NCBI GenBank assembly: GCA_946630315.1
Contig: CAMOYT010000013.1
Span: 1-36,313 of the forward strand
Source of the DNA: an uncultured Bacillota bacterium
GTDB taxonomy: Bacteria; Bacillota_I; Bacilli_A; RF39; UBA660
Direction of reading: 5' to 3'
Length of the DNA: 36,313 nucleotides
Made by a program: the position numbers and the translations under genes. The notes beneath the pieces were generated by a model, which made no database searches, was not told the DNA's origin, and saw nothing but the letters and a program-made list of their open reading frames with translations. Below, in pieces: positions 24,167 through 33,463 of this stretch (within the stretch, counting starts at the first letter, position 1; the number at the start of each line of letters is the position of its first letter).

Positions 24167-26563
24167 CTATCCGGCTTTATAGTAGTGTGCTTCACTAGTA
24201 TTAGCCCAATTATATTGTTGCCATAAGTTAGTAGCTGAACTACCTGGATCCATCATAATGATGTTATCTCCTTGAATAGCATCTACTGCTACCCAGTGTT
24301 GTCCTGTGTTACCTTTTACTTCTACTACTACATAGTATCCACCATTTACTAGATTTTTGATTTTATTTAATTTTTCTTGTCTTGATAGGCCACTTAAGCC
24401 AACTGATCCAGCATGTTTAAATGATGGAGCTACTGAGGTAGTTGATCCCCAAACGAAGTTTCCTCCATCGACAAAGCCACCATTTTTACTTATTGCTTGA
24501 ACAAAAGTTCCTGGATTGAATGGACTTATATTAGTTTGAACTCCACTTTTAGCAATTAGCATTGATACTGATGTTGCTAAACAACCAATTTGTCTAATAG
24601 TTTTTCCACTATTTCCTAATTGGACATTTACCCATTCTCCTTCATATTGTTTCCATTTTGAGTATTCTCCTGAAGATACTCCTGAACATGTTGAACCATC
24701 ACTATTACTACAAGTCATTTTTGTTACATCTGTTGCACCATATTTTCTACTACCTGAGTTATATACTTGTAATAATATTTGTTTATAATTAAGTCCTTTT
24801 TTAGCTAGAGCACTAAATTGATTTTGTTCATTTTGTAAGTATCCAGCATAGACTATATTTCCTACGTTATTTACAAGGACTTCTCCTTGTACTTGAGTTG
24901 CTAGTGTACGCATCTTATGATTAGCTGGCATAGGTTGTCTTCTAAAGCCACTATAAGATAGTCCGCTATGTACTTGACCCCATTGTCCATCTGTTGCTGA
25001 ACATCCTTTATCAGGATCACAATATACTTGATCTTGAGTACATGATGCTACTTGGATAATCCATTGTCCATTTTCTTGTTTTAGAGTACGCCATCCACCC
25101 ATATCGGTTGGACGTGCTAAGATATAGCTTCGTGCTGCTACCATTTGAGCTTTTATGGCTTCATCTGGTGCATCTGGACCTATTTCTTGATAAGCAACTC
25201 CTAATATGTATTTTTCAAAATCTACTAGTTCTTCTCCTTCTAGTGGTTGACCAAATGTTCCTCCATAGTTATGGCCATTTCCAGTACCACATTGCATTAG
25301 ACGAACTTTTAGATTTGATATTTGCATTTGTTTTGAGACATTTCCTTTTCCTTGAATATAAAATCCTTTTATGTCATAGTTACAACTACCACCACTTGTT
25401 GAGCAGACTGATCCTCCTGAACCACTTCCATAATAATTACCTATTAAATCATTATAATCATCTTTATGGGTAGCAACTTCTTCAGCCATTGCTTTTCTCT
25501 CATCTAGTGTTGCTTTTGGAAAATATTCTTTAAATATTCCGTTAGCTAGTGCTGTTGTTGGATCAGCATCTGTTAATTGATCAGCTATTTTACTTAGCTG
25601 TCCTTTTGTCATTTTTTTGTATGAAACATCTGCTCCATTTTGATCTAAGACACTATATACGGCGGTAATATCAGCTGCAGTAATAGTTTTTCCTTGTGCT
25701 TGATATTCAAGTTTTACTTCATTTACTCGTTCATAAAACTCTTGAGCATCTGGGGAAGAGGCATCATATTCTTCTCCTCCTGTTTCTTCTCCTGCTACTG
25801 CACTTGCCCCAAACATATCTTCAAAGTTTTCGAAGCCACCACTTACTCCACCTATTACGGCTACTATTAATAGTATTATTAACATAAATGGTACAAATGT
25901 TAAGATTGCTACTTTAATAGCAGTATTTATAACTAATTTACCTACTAATGAAGAGCTTCCTTCTTTATTTTCTTTGTCTTCACCTGCTTCATTAGCTTCA
26001 TCAATTGATTTTGGTTTTATTAAACCTAATCCACCTATGCTGAAACCTTTTTTTTCACTATCACCTGATTCAGCAGCTCCTTCGGCTTTTCCTTCACCAG
26101 CAGCTGGTGCTTCAGCTCCTTCTTGTGGTGTATTAGTTCCAGCTTTTGGTGGTGGGACATTTTGCCCTCTTTTATCTAAGGCAGCTATACCTGATGAACC
26201 ATTAGCTCCAGACGTAGAAGAAGGAAGAGAACCTGCTTGCCCTCCTCCTTGTGCTCCACCAGACATACCATTTTTCATGGCAGCTGCTTTTCCTATTTTA
26301 TCACTTGCTCCACTTTCACTAAGTTTGTTGGAAGCATTTTGTATTTTATTACCACCTGGAGACATTTTATTTGCTTTAGTCATTGCTTTACCTAAAGCTT
26401 CAGTTGATTTTCCTCCAGTTATTTTATCGGCTGCTTTAACGGCACCTCCGGCCGCCATTGCATAAGGATTTTTTGAAGCAATTGCTACATCGGCAGCATT
26501 ACGAATATTGTTAGCATTGTTGGCGTCAGCTCTAGCTGTTTGTGCATCTTTTTCTTCTGCCAT
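24167..26563 (-). CDS. Membrane-anchored SpoIID + C39-peptidase wall hydrolase (VirB1-like role)
   Basis: A 798-residue protein. The N-terminus (1-200) is Ala/Gly/Asn-rich and probably cytoplasmic, followed by one membrane helix (about 210-240). Outside it has a SpoIID/LytB-type domain (about 435-600; YILGVAYQEIG, AIKAQMVAARSYIL), a family that processes peptidoglycan glycan strands. At the end is a C39-like cysteine peptidase domain with Cys661 in GCLATSVS, His756 in HWVAVD and Asp772 in MMDPGSS. Gram-positive T4SS carry bifunctional wall hydrolases at this place in the operon, usually lysozyme plus NlpC/P60; this domain pair is a different solution. AGGAGGTGAT precedes the ATG. Confidence 0.85.
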   Translation of the reverse strand: MAEEKDAQTARADANNANNIRNAADVAIASKNPYAMAAGGAVKAADKITGGKSTEALGKAMTKANKMSPGGNKIQNASNKLSESGASDKIGKAAAMKNGMSGGAQGGGQAGSLPSSTSGANGSSGIAALDKRGQNVPPPKAGTNTPQEGAEAPAAGEGKAEGAAESGDSEKKGFSIGGLGLIKPKSIDEANEAGEDKENKEGSSSLVGKLVINTAIKVAILTFVPFMLIILLIVAVIGGVSGGFENFEDMFGASAVAGEETGGEEYDASSPDAQEFYERVNEVKLEYQAQGKTITAADITAVYSVLDQNGADVSYKKMTKGQLSKIADQLTDADPTTALANGIFKEYFPKATLDERKAMAEEVATHKDDYNDLIGNYYGSGSGGSVCSTSGGSCNYDIKGFYIQGKGNVSKQMQISNLKVRLMQCGTGNGHNYGGTFGQPLEGEELVDFEKYILGVAYQEIGPDAPDEAIKAQMVAARSYILARPTDMGGWRTLKQENGQWIIQVASCTQDQVYCDPDKGCSATDGQWGQVHSGLSYSGFRRQPMPANHKMRTLATQVQGEVLVNNVGNIVYAGYLQNEQNQFSALAKKGLNYKQILLQVYNSGSRKYGATDVTKMTCSNSDGSTCSGVSSGEYSKWKQYEGEWVNVQLGNSGKTIRQIGCLATSVSMLIAKSGVQTNISPFNPGTFVQAISKNGGFVDGGNFVWGSTTSVAPSFKHAGSVGLSGLSRQEKLNKIKNLVNGGYYVVVEVKGNTGQHWVAVDAIQGDNIIMMDPGSSATNLWQQYNWANTSEAHYYKAG

Positions 26564-26583
26564 GCAATCACCTCCTATTTATC

Positions 26584-28377
26584 CTATAGACCTCCTCCTG
26601 ATCCAAAGGAGTCTAATTCTTCTTGTGTGACAGCAACATTGATTCTCATACGTCTATTACCACATACGAATAATGCTTCTCCTTGAGAATAATGTTTTAT
26701 ACTTTCTTTTTCACTATCATTTAAATCTATTAATAAGCCTAAATCTTCAACTGCTTGTTTCTTTAAGCCCATTACTAAATAGTAAGAAGCATTGTCAAAT
26801 ATTGCTTTACCATGCATTAAGATTTGTTGAGATGCAACGAAATCTGATGGTTGTTGTGTAATTAGAATTGTTCCTGTGTTATATTTACGTGCACGACGTT
26901 GAATTTGAGCTAAGAACTCAGCTCCTAGAACATTCTTATCACCTAATAATACGTGAGCTTCATCTACCATCATTACTGTATCTTTATTGTAATCTAGACA
27001 TAAGCTCCATGCATATTTTAATACGTTAAAGAATAAGGCGTTTCTAATATTAGAATCGCTATTCATTAACTCTCTAATATTGAAGACCATAAAGTCACTA
27101 TCTTTTTTAAGTGTTGTATGTCCATCGAAATAGAATTTTAATTCTTTTGTTATTGGACGTACTTTTAATTCAAGACGTTCCATAATATCACGTTCTTGAG
27201 TTTGATCTGTCATTGACATTAATCTTCCTTTAATTGTTGCATATACATCGCTAAATGTTGGATAATCTGCTGATGTATATCTTGAAAAGTCTGTATTAAA
27301 GTCAATTCCAAAACGTTTATATGTATCTTGTACTACTTCTGAGAACATTACAAGTACATCTTCTTCAATAGATGGATCATAATATCTCATGAAAGCTTTT
27401 AAGAATTGTAGGGTTCTTGTTAAAACTGTATAACCTAAACCTTGTTTTATTTCTTCTTCATCGGCATCTATTATTACTTCTAGTGGGTTAATAAGTCCAA
27501 ATTCTCCACCTTTACCGATATCTACACTATCTCCACCATAAGCATGAGTAATATCTCTAAACTCATCTTCTGGGTCAATTACTACTATTTGACATCCATT
27601 TCTAATATGAGATCTTAGTAGTAACTTAGCTGCTGTTGATTTTCCTGAACCAGATGTACCTAAGATTATCATATTAGCATTATTTCTATTGTTTTCTTTT
27701 CTTATTTTATATAAGAATTGGTTAAATAGAATAATACCTCCAGAGAAGTCTACACCAAATAAAGTAGATAATCCTGGATCTTTTATACTATCAAAGATAA
27801 ATGGATACATAGCTGCTATTGTTACTGATGGAATTGGTGTTCCAATTCTCTCTTCTACATCTTGTTTTGGGAAGATTGGTAAAATTGATTTTAATATCTT
27901 CTCTTGTTCAAAACGTAGTGAGATTGCTTTTAGTTCCATAGCATCTAGATAGTTTTTAACATTTACTTTTTTTAGTTCAAGTTCTTCTTTTGTATTAGCT
28001 GTAATCATTATATGCATTTGGAAATCGAAGATTCTTGCTTGAGATCCAGCTAACATAGAAGTAAAGTATTCCAAACTTTCAGCATCTTGTCTAATTCTTT
28101 CACGAACAGTTTGGTCTCTTTCATTTTGATATTTTTCTTTTAAGTCTGCTACTTGTTTATTTAACATCTTAGCCATTTCTTGAAATGGTACTGGGATGTG
28201 TTTTACTACTACTTTAATACCAGACATATTAGTTAAACTTGCCAAATAACCAGGTGTTATATATTTGGGATAAGATACAACTGTCATAATAGTTGCATAC
28301 TTATCACTTATTTCAAATTCATTTGGATGGAAGTGTAATCCTTTAGGAGCTAATTGACTTCTTAAGCCTGTACTCAT
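26584..28377 (-). CDS. VirB4/TrsE-type T4SS ATPase
   Basis: A 597-residue cytoplasmic ATPase that powers T4SS assembly and transfer. The N-terminal domain (1-200) precedes Walker A GTSGSGKST (240-248); Walker B is TVMMVDEAH (467-475), with the family's TGTILITQQPSDF near 501-513. The ATG overlaps the stop of the TrsD-like gene (ATGA), indicating translational coupling. Length and motifs match Gram-positive VirB4 proteins of conjugative plasmids and ICEs. Confidence 0.95.
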   Translation of the reverse strand: MSTGLRSQLAPKGLHFHPNEFEISDKYATIMTVVSYPKYITPGYLASLTNMSGIKVVVKHIPVPFQEMAKMLNKQVADLKEKYQNERDQTVRERIRQDAESLEYFTSMLAGSQARIFDFQMHIMITANTKEELELKKVNVKNYLDAMELKAISLRFEQEKILKSILPIFPKQDVEERIGTPIPSVTIAAMYPFIFDSIKDPGLSTLFGVDFSGGIILFNQFLYKIRKENNRNNANMIILGTSGSGKSTAAKLLLRSHIRNGCQIVVIDPEDEFRDITHAYGGDSVDIGKGGEFGLINPLEVIIDADEEEIKQGLGYTVLTRTLQFLKAFMRYYDPSIEEDVLVMFSEVVQDTYKRFGIDFNTDFSRYTSADYPTFSDVYATIKGRLMSMTDQTQERDIMERLELKVRPITKELKFYFDGHTTLKKDSDFMVFNIRELMNSDSNIRNALFFNVLKYAWSLCLDYNKDTVMMVDEAHVLLGDKNVLGAEFLAQIQRRARKYNTGTILITQQPSDFVASQQILMHGKAIFDNASYYLVMGLKKQAVEDLGLLIDLNDSEKESIKHYSQGEALFVCGNRRMRINVAVTQEELDSFGSGGGL

Positions 28378-28931
28378 ATTGGCATCACCGTCCCAAACTC
28401 AGTTGTCATTCCACCATTTAAGAAGTTTTCAAGTATTCCTCTTAAATCTTGGTTACTTGCTTGAGATGCATTTAATCCACATTGAGCAAGTCCATTAATC
28501 ATCATTCTTACTCTCTTTTGTAATAGTTCTACATCTTTACTCTTAAATAAGAAGTAATATTCAGTATCTACAACATTGTTTCTAATAAATGTTTCACCTT
28601 TTTGAATATCTTGAACTATTAATTTACGTATGGCTGGTGATTGAGTTTCATTTAATAATAATTGCATTTGTGACATATATACTGATATATCCACTGGTCT
28701 ATCAGCTACAACTAACCAGAATTCAAAATCTAAGGTATTATAAAAGTTCTTTAGAGCTATTAACATACCATTTTGAGTATCATTATCAAGTATGAAAATA
28801 TTTCTTGGAGTTATTTTTAATCCAGTAATTTTTTCATTATACTTGTTAATGATCATATTATTTTGAATTCCTCTAACTGGTAACCAATCTTCTGTGAATC
28901 CACTACTACTTCCTTTTGTATTTTTTGACAT
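28374..28931 (-). CDS. TrsD/TraD-like T4SS accessory protein
   Basis: A 185-residue protein without membrane helices, starting with SSGFTEDWLPVRGIQNNMI and followed by helical segments. Its size and place between a PrgI-family gene and virB4 match the TrsC-TrsD-TrsE order of staphylococcal and lactococcal conjugative plasmids, where TrsD is a cytoplasmic partner related to the VirB4 N-terminal region. It overlaps PrgI by 26 bases and VirB4 by four. The downstream VirB4 has its own complete N-terminal domain, so this is a separate protein and not a broken half. Confidence 0.75.
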   Translation of the reverse strand: MSKNTKGSSSGFTEDWLPVRGIQNNMIINKYNEKITGLKITPRNIFILDNDTQNGMLIALKNFYNTLDFEFWLVVADRPVDISVYMSQMQLLLNETQSPAIRKLIVQDIQKGETFIRNNVVDTEYYFLFKSKDVELLQKRVRMMINGLAQCGLNASQASNQDLRGILENFLNGGMTTEFGTVMPI

Positions 28932-29229
28932 TTTTATAACACCAACCCTTCCAACGATACATTTGGCGACTTGTTAAAAAGTCGTAAGCCTCCATAATAA
29001 CGTTTAACATATTATGATAATTTGGTACCGGCATAACTAAGAATCCTGTTATTATTGCCGGACTTAATACTATTACGGTAACTAAGGTACTTGATAGTGG
29101 CATTATTGCCAATAGAAGCACTGTTACAAAGATCCCTATACCAAATAGGATAAGGTCAAATGGTCTAAATATTCCCAGAATCAATTGACCTTTTTTGGTA
29201 TTAGCTGGGATTAAGTATTGATTATTCAT
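28906..29229 (-). CDS. PrgI-family membrane protein (TrsC/TcpE-like)
   Basis: A 107-residue protein with two membrane helices (about 26-45 and 47-66), preceded by YLIPANTKKGQLILGIFRPFDLI and followed by a basic, aromatic tail (MYRWKGWCYKNVKKYKRK). This is the PrgI layout, a small inner channel component of Gram-positive T4SS placed just before the VirB4 unit. GGGAGTG precedes the ATG. Confidence 0.85.
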   Translation of the reverse strand: MNNQYLIPANTKKGQLILGIFRPFDLILFGIGIFVTVLLLAIMPLSSTLVTVIVLSPAIITGFLVMPVPNYHNMLNVIMEAYDFLTSRQMYRWKGWCYKNVKKYKRK

Positions 29230-29254
29230 CTATATCACACTCCCAATTAATTTG

Positions 29255-31414
29255 TTATTTCTTTTGTTCTGCTCTTTGAGCATTTGCTTTAGCTGTTGCA
29301 TATTCTGCACTACTCTTAATAACTCCAGCTTGAGCACCTGCAGCATATGATGCTCCTTTAAAGTCAGCACCCATACTTAATGTATCATCATCAATTTGCT
29401 TACCATCGAATGAAGACCAGATACCATCATCATCCCTAGCATGTTTAGCTGCTGTTTGCATAATTTGTTCTGTTGCTTGATACAATTGCTGTTCACGTGG
29501 AGTTTGAAGATCATTTTTATGCTTACGGATATAATCAAATCTTGATTTTTCAGCAGCTTTAACAATTGTTTCCATTTGTTTTAGGTCAGCTTCTGAATAT
29601 CTTCCAGAAGACTTCATACGCGCTTGAGCATCTTTTAAATCTTTAACACTATATGATTTATTTGCTTCCAAGATTGTTTCTCCATTTGCTTGGAAAGCTG
29701 ATGCTCCTTGAACATATCCACCTCTATTGGTATGTTCAGTATTATTTGCTCCTATCCAACCGTCACTATCAAGGGCATTTTGAACACTCTTCCATGCATT
29801 TTCAGCTCTTTGATATCTAGCAATTTTTTGATCCATAAGTTCGGCTTTATTTTGTAAACCGACAGCGCTTTGCATAGTAGCAGCCATTCTACCACCAAAT
29901 GTAGAATCATCTGAAGCATTAGAGTAATTCTTAGCATTGTAAGATCTTACATTGTTCATTAGAGCTTTGCCATCAAAGTCTTTCTGTTGCATGAATCCTT
30001 TTCCAGCATTTATTGCTCCACCTACTCCTCCAGCCATTCCAGCTAGAATTGATTTTCCTAAATTTCCACCATTTTGGTGAGTTGCTACTCCTCTAGATAT
30101 TGCTCCACCTACTGCTCCAGCAGGTACTGCCATAGCAGCTCTTCCTTGAGCAAGTCCAGAGAATAAACCAGTTTCTGATTTGATTCCTAATACATCTTTT
30201 AAGAATTTAGGAGCTTGTTTTGCAAAGACAAATAATCCGATACAAATTAAGATAAATGATAATACTCCTACTACTCCACTTCCGGTATTAATTACTAATC
30301 CATTAACAATTAAGTCTTGGATTAAATATATTACAAAGTAGACTAGTGCTAGTCTTACAAATAAGTCTAGGTATGTTGATGATAAAGCTTTAACCCAACT
30401 GTTAAAGGCTCCATCTTTTCCACCTTTTGGATCCATATAACTAAGTATTGGAATTGGTGCAATTAAACGTAGTGCTGCTAATTTAACAGCACGGACAGCT
30501 ACATCAATTGAGAAGCTCAATAAGATAATTGAGAAGATGATTGCTGTTACTGCAGGTAATATTGGAATATAGGCAAATACATAACGATCTGTCTTTGCTG
30601 CTCTTTTAATAAATCCTAAAGCTTTGTTAATAGCAGCCTCTCCAAACCAACTTGCTGATTTTGCACTAGTACAACTAGCATTTACTAAGTCTAAAATATC
30701 ACCTGGATCACTATCTAATTTAGTATAGATTTTTAATGTTTCATCATCTATATCTGTACACATTCTATTTTCATTTAAAACTTCTGGTTCTTTTCCTTCA
30801 CCAGGATCTTTTAATTTACCATCTTTTAGATTTATTCTTATAAATCCTTTTAATACTGTTGTTGTAAATATATTTGCAGACTTTTCGAGGTTCTCTTCCG
30901 TCGAGTTGGAAGATGAGGTTGTCGTCGAAGTCGTCTGAGTTGATGAAACTGAATTAGTTCCTAAAACTAAACGACCAATTGTATTATTAGATAAAATTCT
31001 ATTTTGTAATGAATATAAAGTACCAAATAATAAACCATTATTATTTAATTGGATTTGATATTCACTTCTAGCACCTGGTATTGAGATAGGCATAATTGCT
31101 ACTAGCATAAATAATGAAACCATTACACGATAGATAACATTATTTCTACCACCTTTACCATCAGTCATTTCTTCTGGATTAATAATACCTTTAACAATAG
31201 TTATAGTTAATTGGAACAGCATAAAAATTCCAATGATTAATTGGACTCTTTTATAAAAACTTAGTATTGTTCCACTACTAAAGATATCAGCTGAGGCTAC
31301 ATTGAAAAATATTTTATACATTAATCCTAAAAGCCAGAAGCATGGTCTATCAATAAAAGTAAAAACACTTCTAAATATGTCATTAATTAAGGTTGCTGGT
31401 GTATTTTGATTCAT
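29255..31414 (-). CDS. VirB6/TrbL-like polytopic T4SS channel protein
   Basis: A 719-residue membrane protein. Helices at about 47-77 and 89-110 are followed by an extracellular Ser/Thr- and charge-rich insert with two cysteines (about 150-265). A block of four or five helices (about 275-410) then carries RLIAPIPILSYMDPKGG, the loop typical of VirB6/TrbL-like proteins. The remaining 300 residues are a soluble Ala/Gly/Asn-rich tail with helical repeats. The fold class and place in the operon support the channel assignment; sequence identity to named families is probably low. Confidence 0.8.
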   Translation of the reverse strand: MNQNTPATLINDIFRSVFTFIDRPCFWLLGLMYKIFFNVASADIFSSGTILSFYKRVQLIIGIFMLFQLTITIVKGIINPEEMTDGKGGRNNVIYRVMVSLFMLVAIMPISIPGARSEYQIQLNNNGLLFGTLYSLQNRILSNNTIGRLVLGTNSVSSTQTTSTTTSSSNSTEENLEKSANIFTTTVLKGFIRINLKDGKLKDPGEGKEPEVLNENRMCTDIDDETLKIYTKLDSDPGDILDLVNASCTSAKSASWFGEAAINKALGFIKRAAKTDRYVFAYIPILPAVTAIIFSIILLSFSIDVAVRAVKLAALRLIAPIPILSYMDPKGGKDGAFNSWVKALSSTYLDLFVRLALVYFVIYLIQDLIVNGLVINTGSGVVGVLSFILICIGLFVFAKQAPKFLKDVLGIKSETGLFSGLAQGRAAMAVPAGAVGGAISRGVATHQNGGNLGKSILAGMAGGVGGAINAGKGFMQQKDFDGKALMNNVRSYNAKNYSNASDDSTFGGRMAATMQSAVGLQNKAELMDQKIARYQRAENAWKSVQNALDSDGWIGANNTEHTNRGGYVQGASAFQANGETILEANKSYSVKDLKDAQARMKSSGRYSEADLKQMETIVKAAEKSRFDYIRKHKNDLQTPREQQLYQATEQIMQTAAKHARDDDGIWSSFDGKQIDDDTLSMGADFKGASYAAGAQAGVIKSSAEYATAKANAQRAEQKK

Positions 31415-31443
31415 TAATTTTTCACCTCTTTTTAGACTTTACA

Positions 31444-31938
31444 TTAGCTAATACCGCAAGTACCTTCTCCAGTTATTCCAAATATGTCAAGGATAGCACT
31501 TACTAATGTTGGTGCTAGGAATAAAGCTGCTACTAAAAGCAGACGGTTTATTAACTTTTTCTTTGCTTTTCCTAATGAATCATCATCATTTTTTACGATA
31601 ACGACAGCAAAATCTACACTACTCAATACTACTACAAGTATTGGGCCTATTATTCTAATATAATTTAATATTTGTTGCAATAACCAAGCTACAGAGTTTT
31701 CATCATTTGGGTCTCCTAATATTGATGAACCTCCAGAACAGTTTTGATCTTGATTATAATCATCCATCCATCCTTGAGTTGCTTGATCAATTGTTTCTGC
31801 ATTTGGATCTACAGCTTTATTAGCAACATATATATAATTATTAATATTTAAATTACTCTCTTTAGCTACAGTATTCATGGGTAAAATCATGACACTTATA
31901 AATACTATTGGAATTAATAATTTTGCTAAACTTTTCAT
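31444..31938 (-). CDS. VirB2-like subunit with signal peptide
   Basis: A 164-residue protein: cleavable signal peptide (about 1-25, LLIPIVFISVMILPMNTVAK), a polar segment, then two membrane helices flanking a charged cytoplasmic loop (VDFAVVIVKNDDDSLGKAKK...LLLVAALFLAPTLVSAI). The helix-loop-helix matches VirB2/TrbC-type T4SS pilins and is clearly related to the next upstream gene product. Cysteines near 67 and the C-terminus could form a disulfide. It is the first gene after an internal terminator and promoter. Confidence 0.72.
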   Translation of the reverse strand: MKSLAKLLIPIVFISVMILPMNTVAKESNLNINNYIYVANKAVDPNAETIDQATQGWMDDYNQDQNCSGGSSILGDPNDENSVAWLLQQILNYIRIIGPILVVVLSSVDFAVVIVKNDDDSLGKAKKKLINRLLLVAALFLAPTLVSAILDIFGITGEGTCGIS

Positions 31939-31968
31939 CTATAATTTCACCTACACTCTAACATAATA

Positions 31969-31997
31969 ATTATATCAAACGAAAAAAAAAATAGCAA
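31969..31997 (-). promoter_or_regulatory. Internal promoter for the T4SS core genes
   Basis: Minus-strand TTGCTA (31992-31997), 17-base spacer, TATAAT (31969-31974). It overlaps the 3' arm and T run of the upstream terminator, so transcription can restart before the second VirB2-like gene. Confidence 0.55.
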
Positions 31998-32010
31998 TAA
32001 TTTGCTACTT
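31982..32010 (-). terminator. Internal terminator after the first VirB2-like gene
   Basis: Minus-strand stem AGTAGCAA/TTGCTATT (one G-T pair), ATTA loop and a run of T. It would make the short VirB2-like transcript more abundant than the genes that follow. Confidence 0.75.
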
Positions 32011-32018
32011 TTAGTTTA

Positions 32019-32357
32019 CTATTTTCCAGCTGCTCTCCAGCAACTCTCCCAACCAGTTGTATTTGCATCATCTGTTGCTCCTGTTGCAACGATATTCATA
32101 ACAACTGATACGAATGTAGTAACGAAGAATACTAATGCTGCATAGATAAATCTTTTAATTAAACGATTTTGAGCACTTTTTACTTCTTTTTCATCACTAG
32201 AAATAACAGCTTTTCCTAAATCTATAGTACCTAAAATAATTAATAGAATTGGGATTCCAATTTGGAATAATGGGAAAACACCTTTTCTAATTACTTTTAC
32301 TATTGGTAATAAGCCATTACAAGCATCAATTGCTCCTACTTGAAATAAATTTGACAT
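32019..32357 (-). CDS. VirB2-like subunit without signal peptide
   Basis: A 112-residue protein with two membrane helices around a basic loop: LLIILGTIDLGKAVISSDEK then RLIKRFIYAALVFFVTTFVSVV. The core aligns by eye with the following gene product (LSSVDFAVVIVKNDDD / LINRLLLVAALFLAPTLVSAI), so the two are paralogues. This one lacks the long signal peptide. It is a monocistronic unit between a TTGACA-17-TATTAT promoter and a terminator, as expected for an abundant structural subunit. Confidence 0.72.
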   Translation of the reverse strand: MSNLFQVGAIDACNGLLPIVKVIRKGVFPLFQIGIPILLIILGTIDLGKAVISSDEKEVKSAQNRLIKRFIYAALVFFVTTFVSVVMNIVATGATDDANTTGWESCWRAAGK

Positions 32358-32381
32358 AATAACCTCTCCTTTTTCATTTTA

Positions 32382-32410
32382 ATAATATATCAACTAACCT
32401 TATTTGTCAA
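32382..32410 (-). promoter_or_regulatory. Promoter of the first VirB2-like gene
   Basis: Minus-strand TTGACA (32405-32410), 17-base spacer, TATTAT (32382-32387): near-consensus, in the gap after the TadZ-like gene. Confidence 0.75.
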
Positions 32411-32414
32411 TTAG

Positions 32415-33458
32415 TTAACGTCTAAATAATCCGAATATACGGCCTTGATTTTCATTAGTACCACCGCTATTTAGTAGTCCTAATTTTACAAGTAAATCAT
32501 TCATTATGCCATTTCTCTTTCTTTCATCAAGTGGTGGCATATTATAATATACTTTTAAATTAGCTTCTGATTCAAAATCTGCTACATCATTATTTTGTAA
32601 TAAGCTTTTATTTAAAACTACTTTTTTGTTTTTTAATTGTCCAAGTATATCTCTATTTCTTCTTATTAATTTATTAAGCTTAATAGTACTTGGCTCTATT
32701 AAATATAATACTTCTTTACAGAATGAGTCATCTGTCATACCATTTAAATCTATTAGTATTACTTTTACATTTCTTAGTTGACTTAAAGCTTGCTTCAATT
32801 GAGTATTTTTTAATGATAGCATTGATTTATCATTAAATAATTGGAAGTCGTTTTTATCTAATTCTAGTGCTACTACTCCTTCTTTTCCATATGTATTTAC
32901 TAATTCATTTTTTAACATATATATGAATGTTGTAGCTCCTGCATGTTCTGTTATATTTTTAATACCAATTATTGTTGCTTCATTTGAAAGCATAGCTTGC
33001 ATTGAGACTGACTCATTAGCATGTGGAATTCCACTACTTTCTCTTGTTCCGCCTGGAATTGGTTGATCTTGAGCCATTCCAAGTTTTAATATATGTTCAA
33101 CATCTTTGATAGTATTAGGTTTCTTTATTAGGTACTTGATACCTTCTATATTGGTAGTAAAGTTATATATACCAATTTGTATTAATTGTGCTAAGAAACT
33201 AGAAGTACATAAACTACTACCATCTGGTAAATAAAATATTATTTTTTCTACATCTAGACCACTTTTTAATTCTTCATAAGTTTTTACTTCAGTGTAACCT
33301 TTCAAAGCAGTTACATCTAGTATCATTTTACTATAGAAGAAATTTTTAAACATTTCAACTATTTCATTAGCCGAATATTGCCCACTTATATTCTTTATTA
33401 TATCTACATCGAGATTTGCAAGTGCACCTTGCTGTTCATTTGATACAATTACATTCAT
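32415..33458 (-). CDS. TadZ/CpaE-like pilus-localising ATPase
   Basis: A 347-residue cytoplasmic protein. The first ~130 residues look like a receiver-like or localisation domain, followed by a MinD/ParA-type domain whose P-loop reads GIKNITEHAGATT (165-177). It lacks the usual lysines and matches the GGxGATT form seen in TadZ/CpaE proteins, which place Tad pili at the cell pole. A VKVILIDLNGM strand corresponds to the Walker B region. The ATG lies five bases after the TadE-like stop, with no clear ribosome binding site, suggesting translational coupling. With P-loop and switch residues missing, it may bind but not hydrolyse nucleotide. Confidence 0.72.
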   Translation of the reverse strand: MNVIVSNEQQGALANLDVDIIKNISGQYSANEIVEMFKNFFYSKMILDVTALKGYTEVKTYEELKSGLDVEKIIFYLPDGSSLCTSSFLAQLIQIGIYNFTTNIEGIKYLIKKPNTIKDVEHILKLGMAQDQPIPGGTRESSGIPHANESVSMQAMLSNEATIIGIKNITEHAGATTFIYMLKNELVNTYGKEGVVALELDKNDFQLFNDKSMLSLKNTQLKQALSQLRNVKVILIDLNGMTDDSFCKEVLYLIEPSTIKLNKLIRRNRDILGQLKNKKVVLNKSLLQNNDVADFESEANLKVYYNMPPLDERKRNGIMNDLLVKLGLLNSGGTNENQGRIFGLFRR

Positions 33459-33463
33459 ATCTT

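Noticed and set aside
25974-26465. A 163-codon open frame on the plus strand opposite the wall-hydrolase gene
   Set aside because: It is a shadow of the Ala/Gly/Pro-rich N-terminus of the minus-strand gene; no binding site or promoter, and composition mirrors the real gene.
28374-28377. Mycoplasma genetic code (TGA as Trp)
   Set aside because: TGA is used as a true stop here with coupled reinitiation, and Trp residues elsewhere are encoded by TGG.
26584-28931. VirB4 broken into two pieces by a frameshift
   Set aside because: The 597-residue protein already contains a full N-terminal domain before its P-loop. The 185-residue neighbour fits the separate TrsD-like gene, and the ATGA overlap is a normal coupling arrangement.
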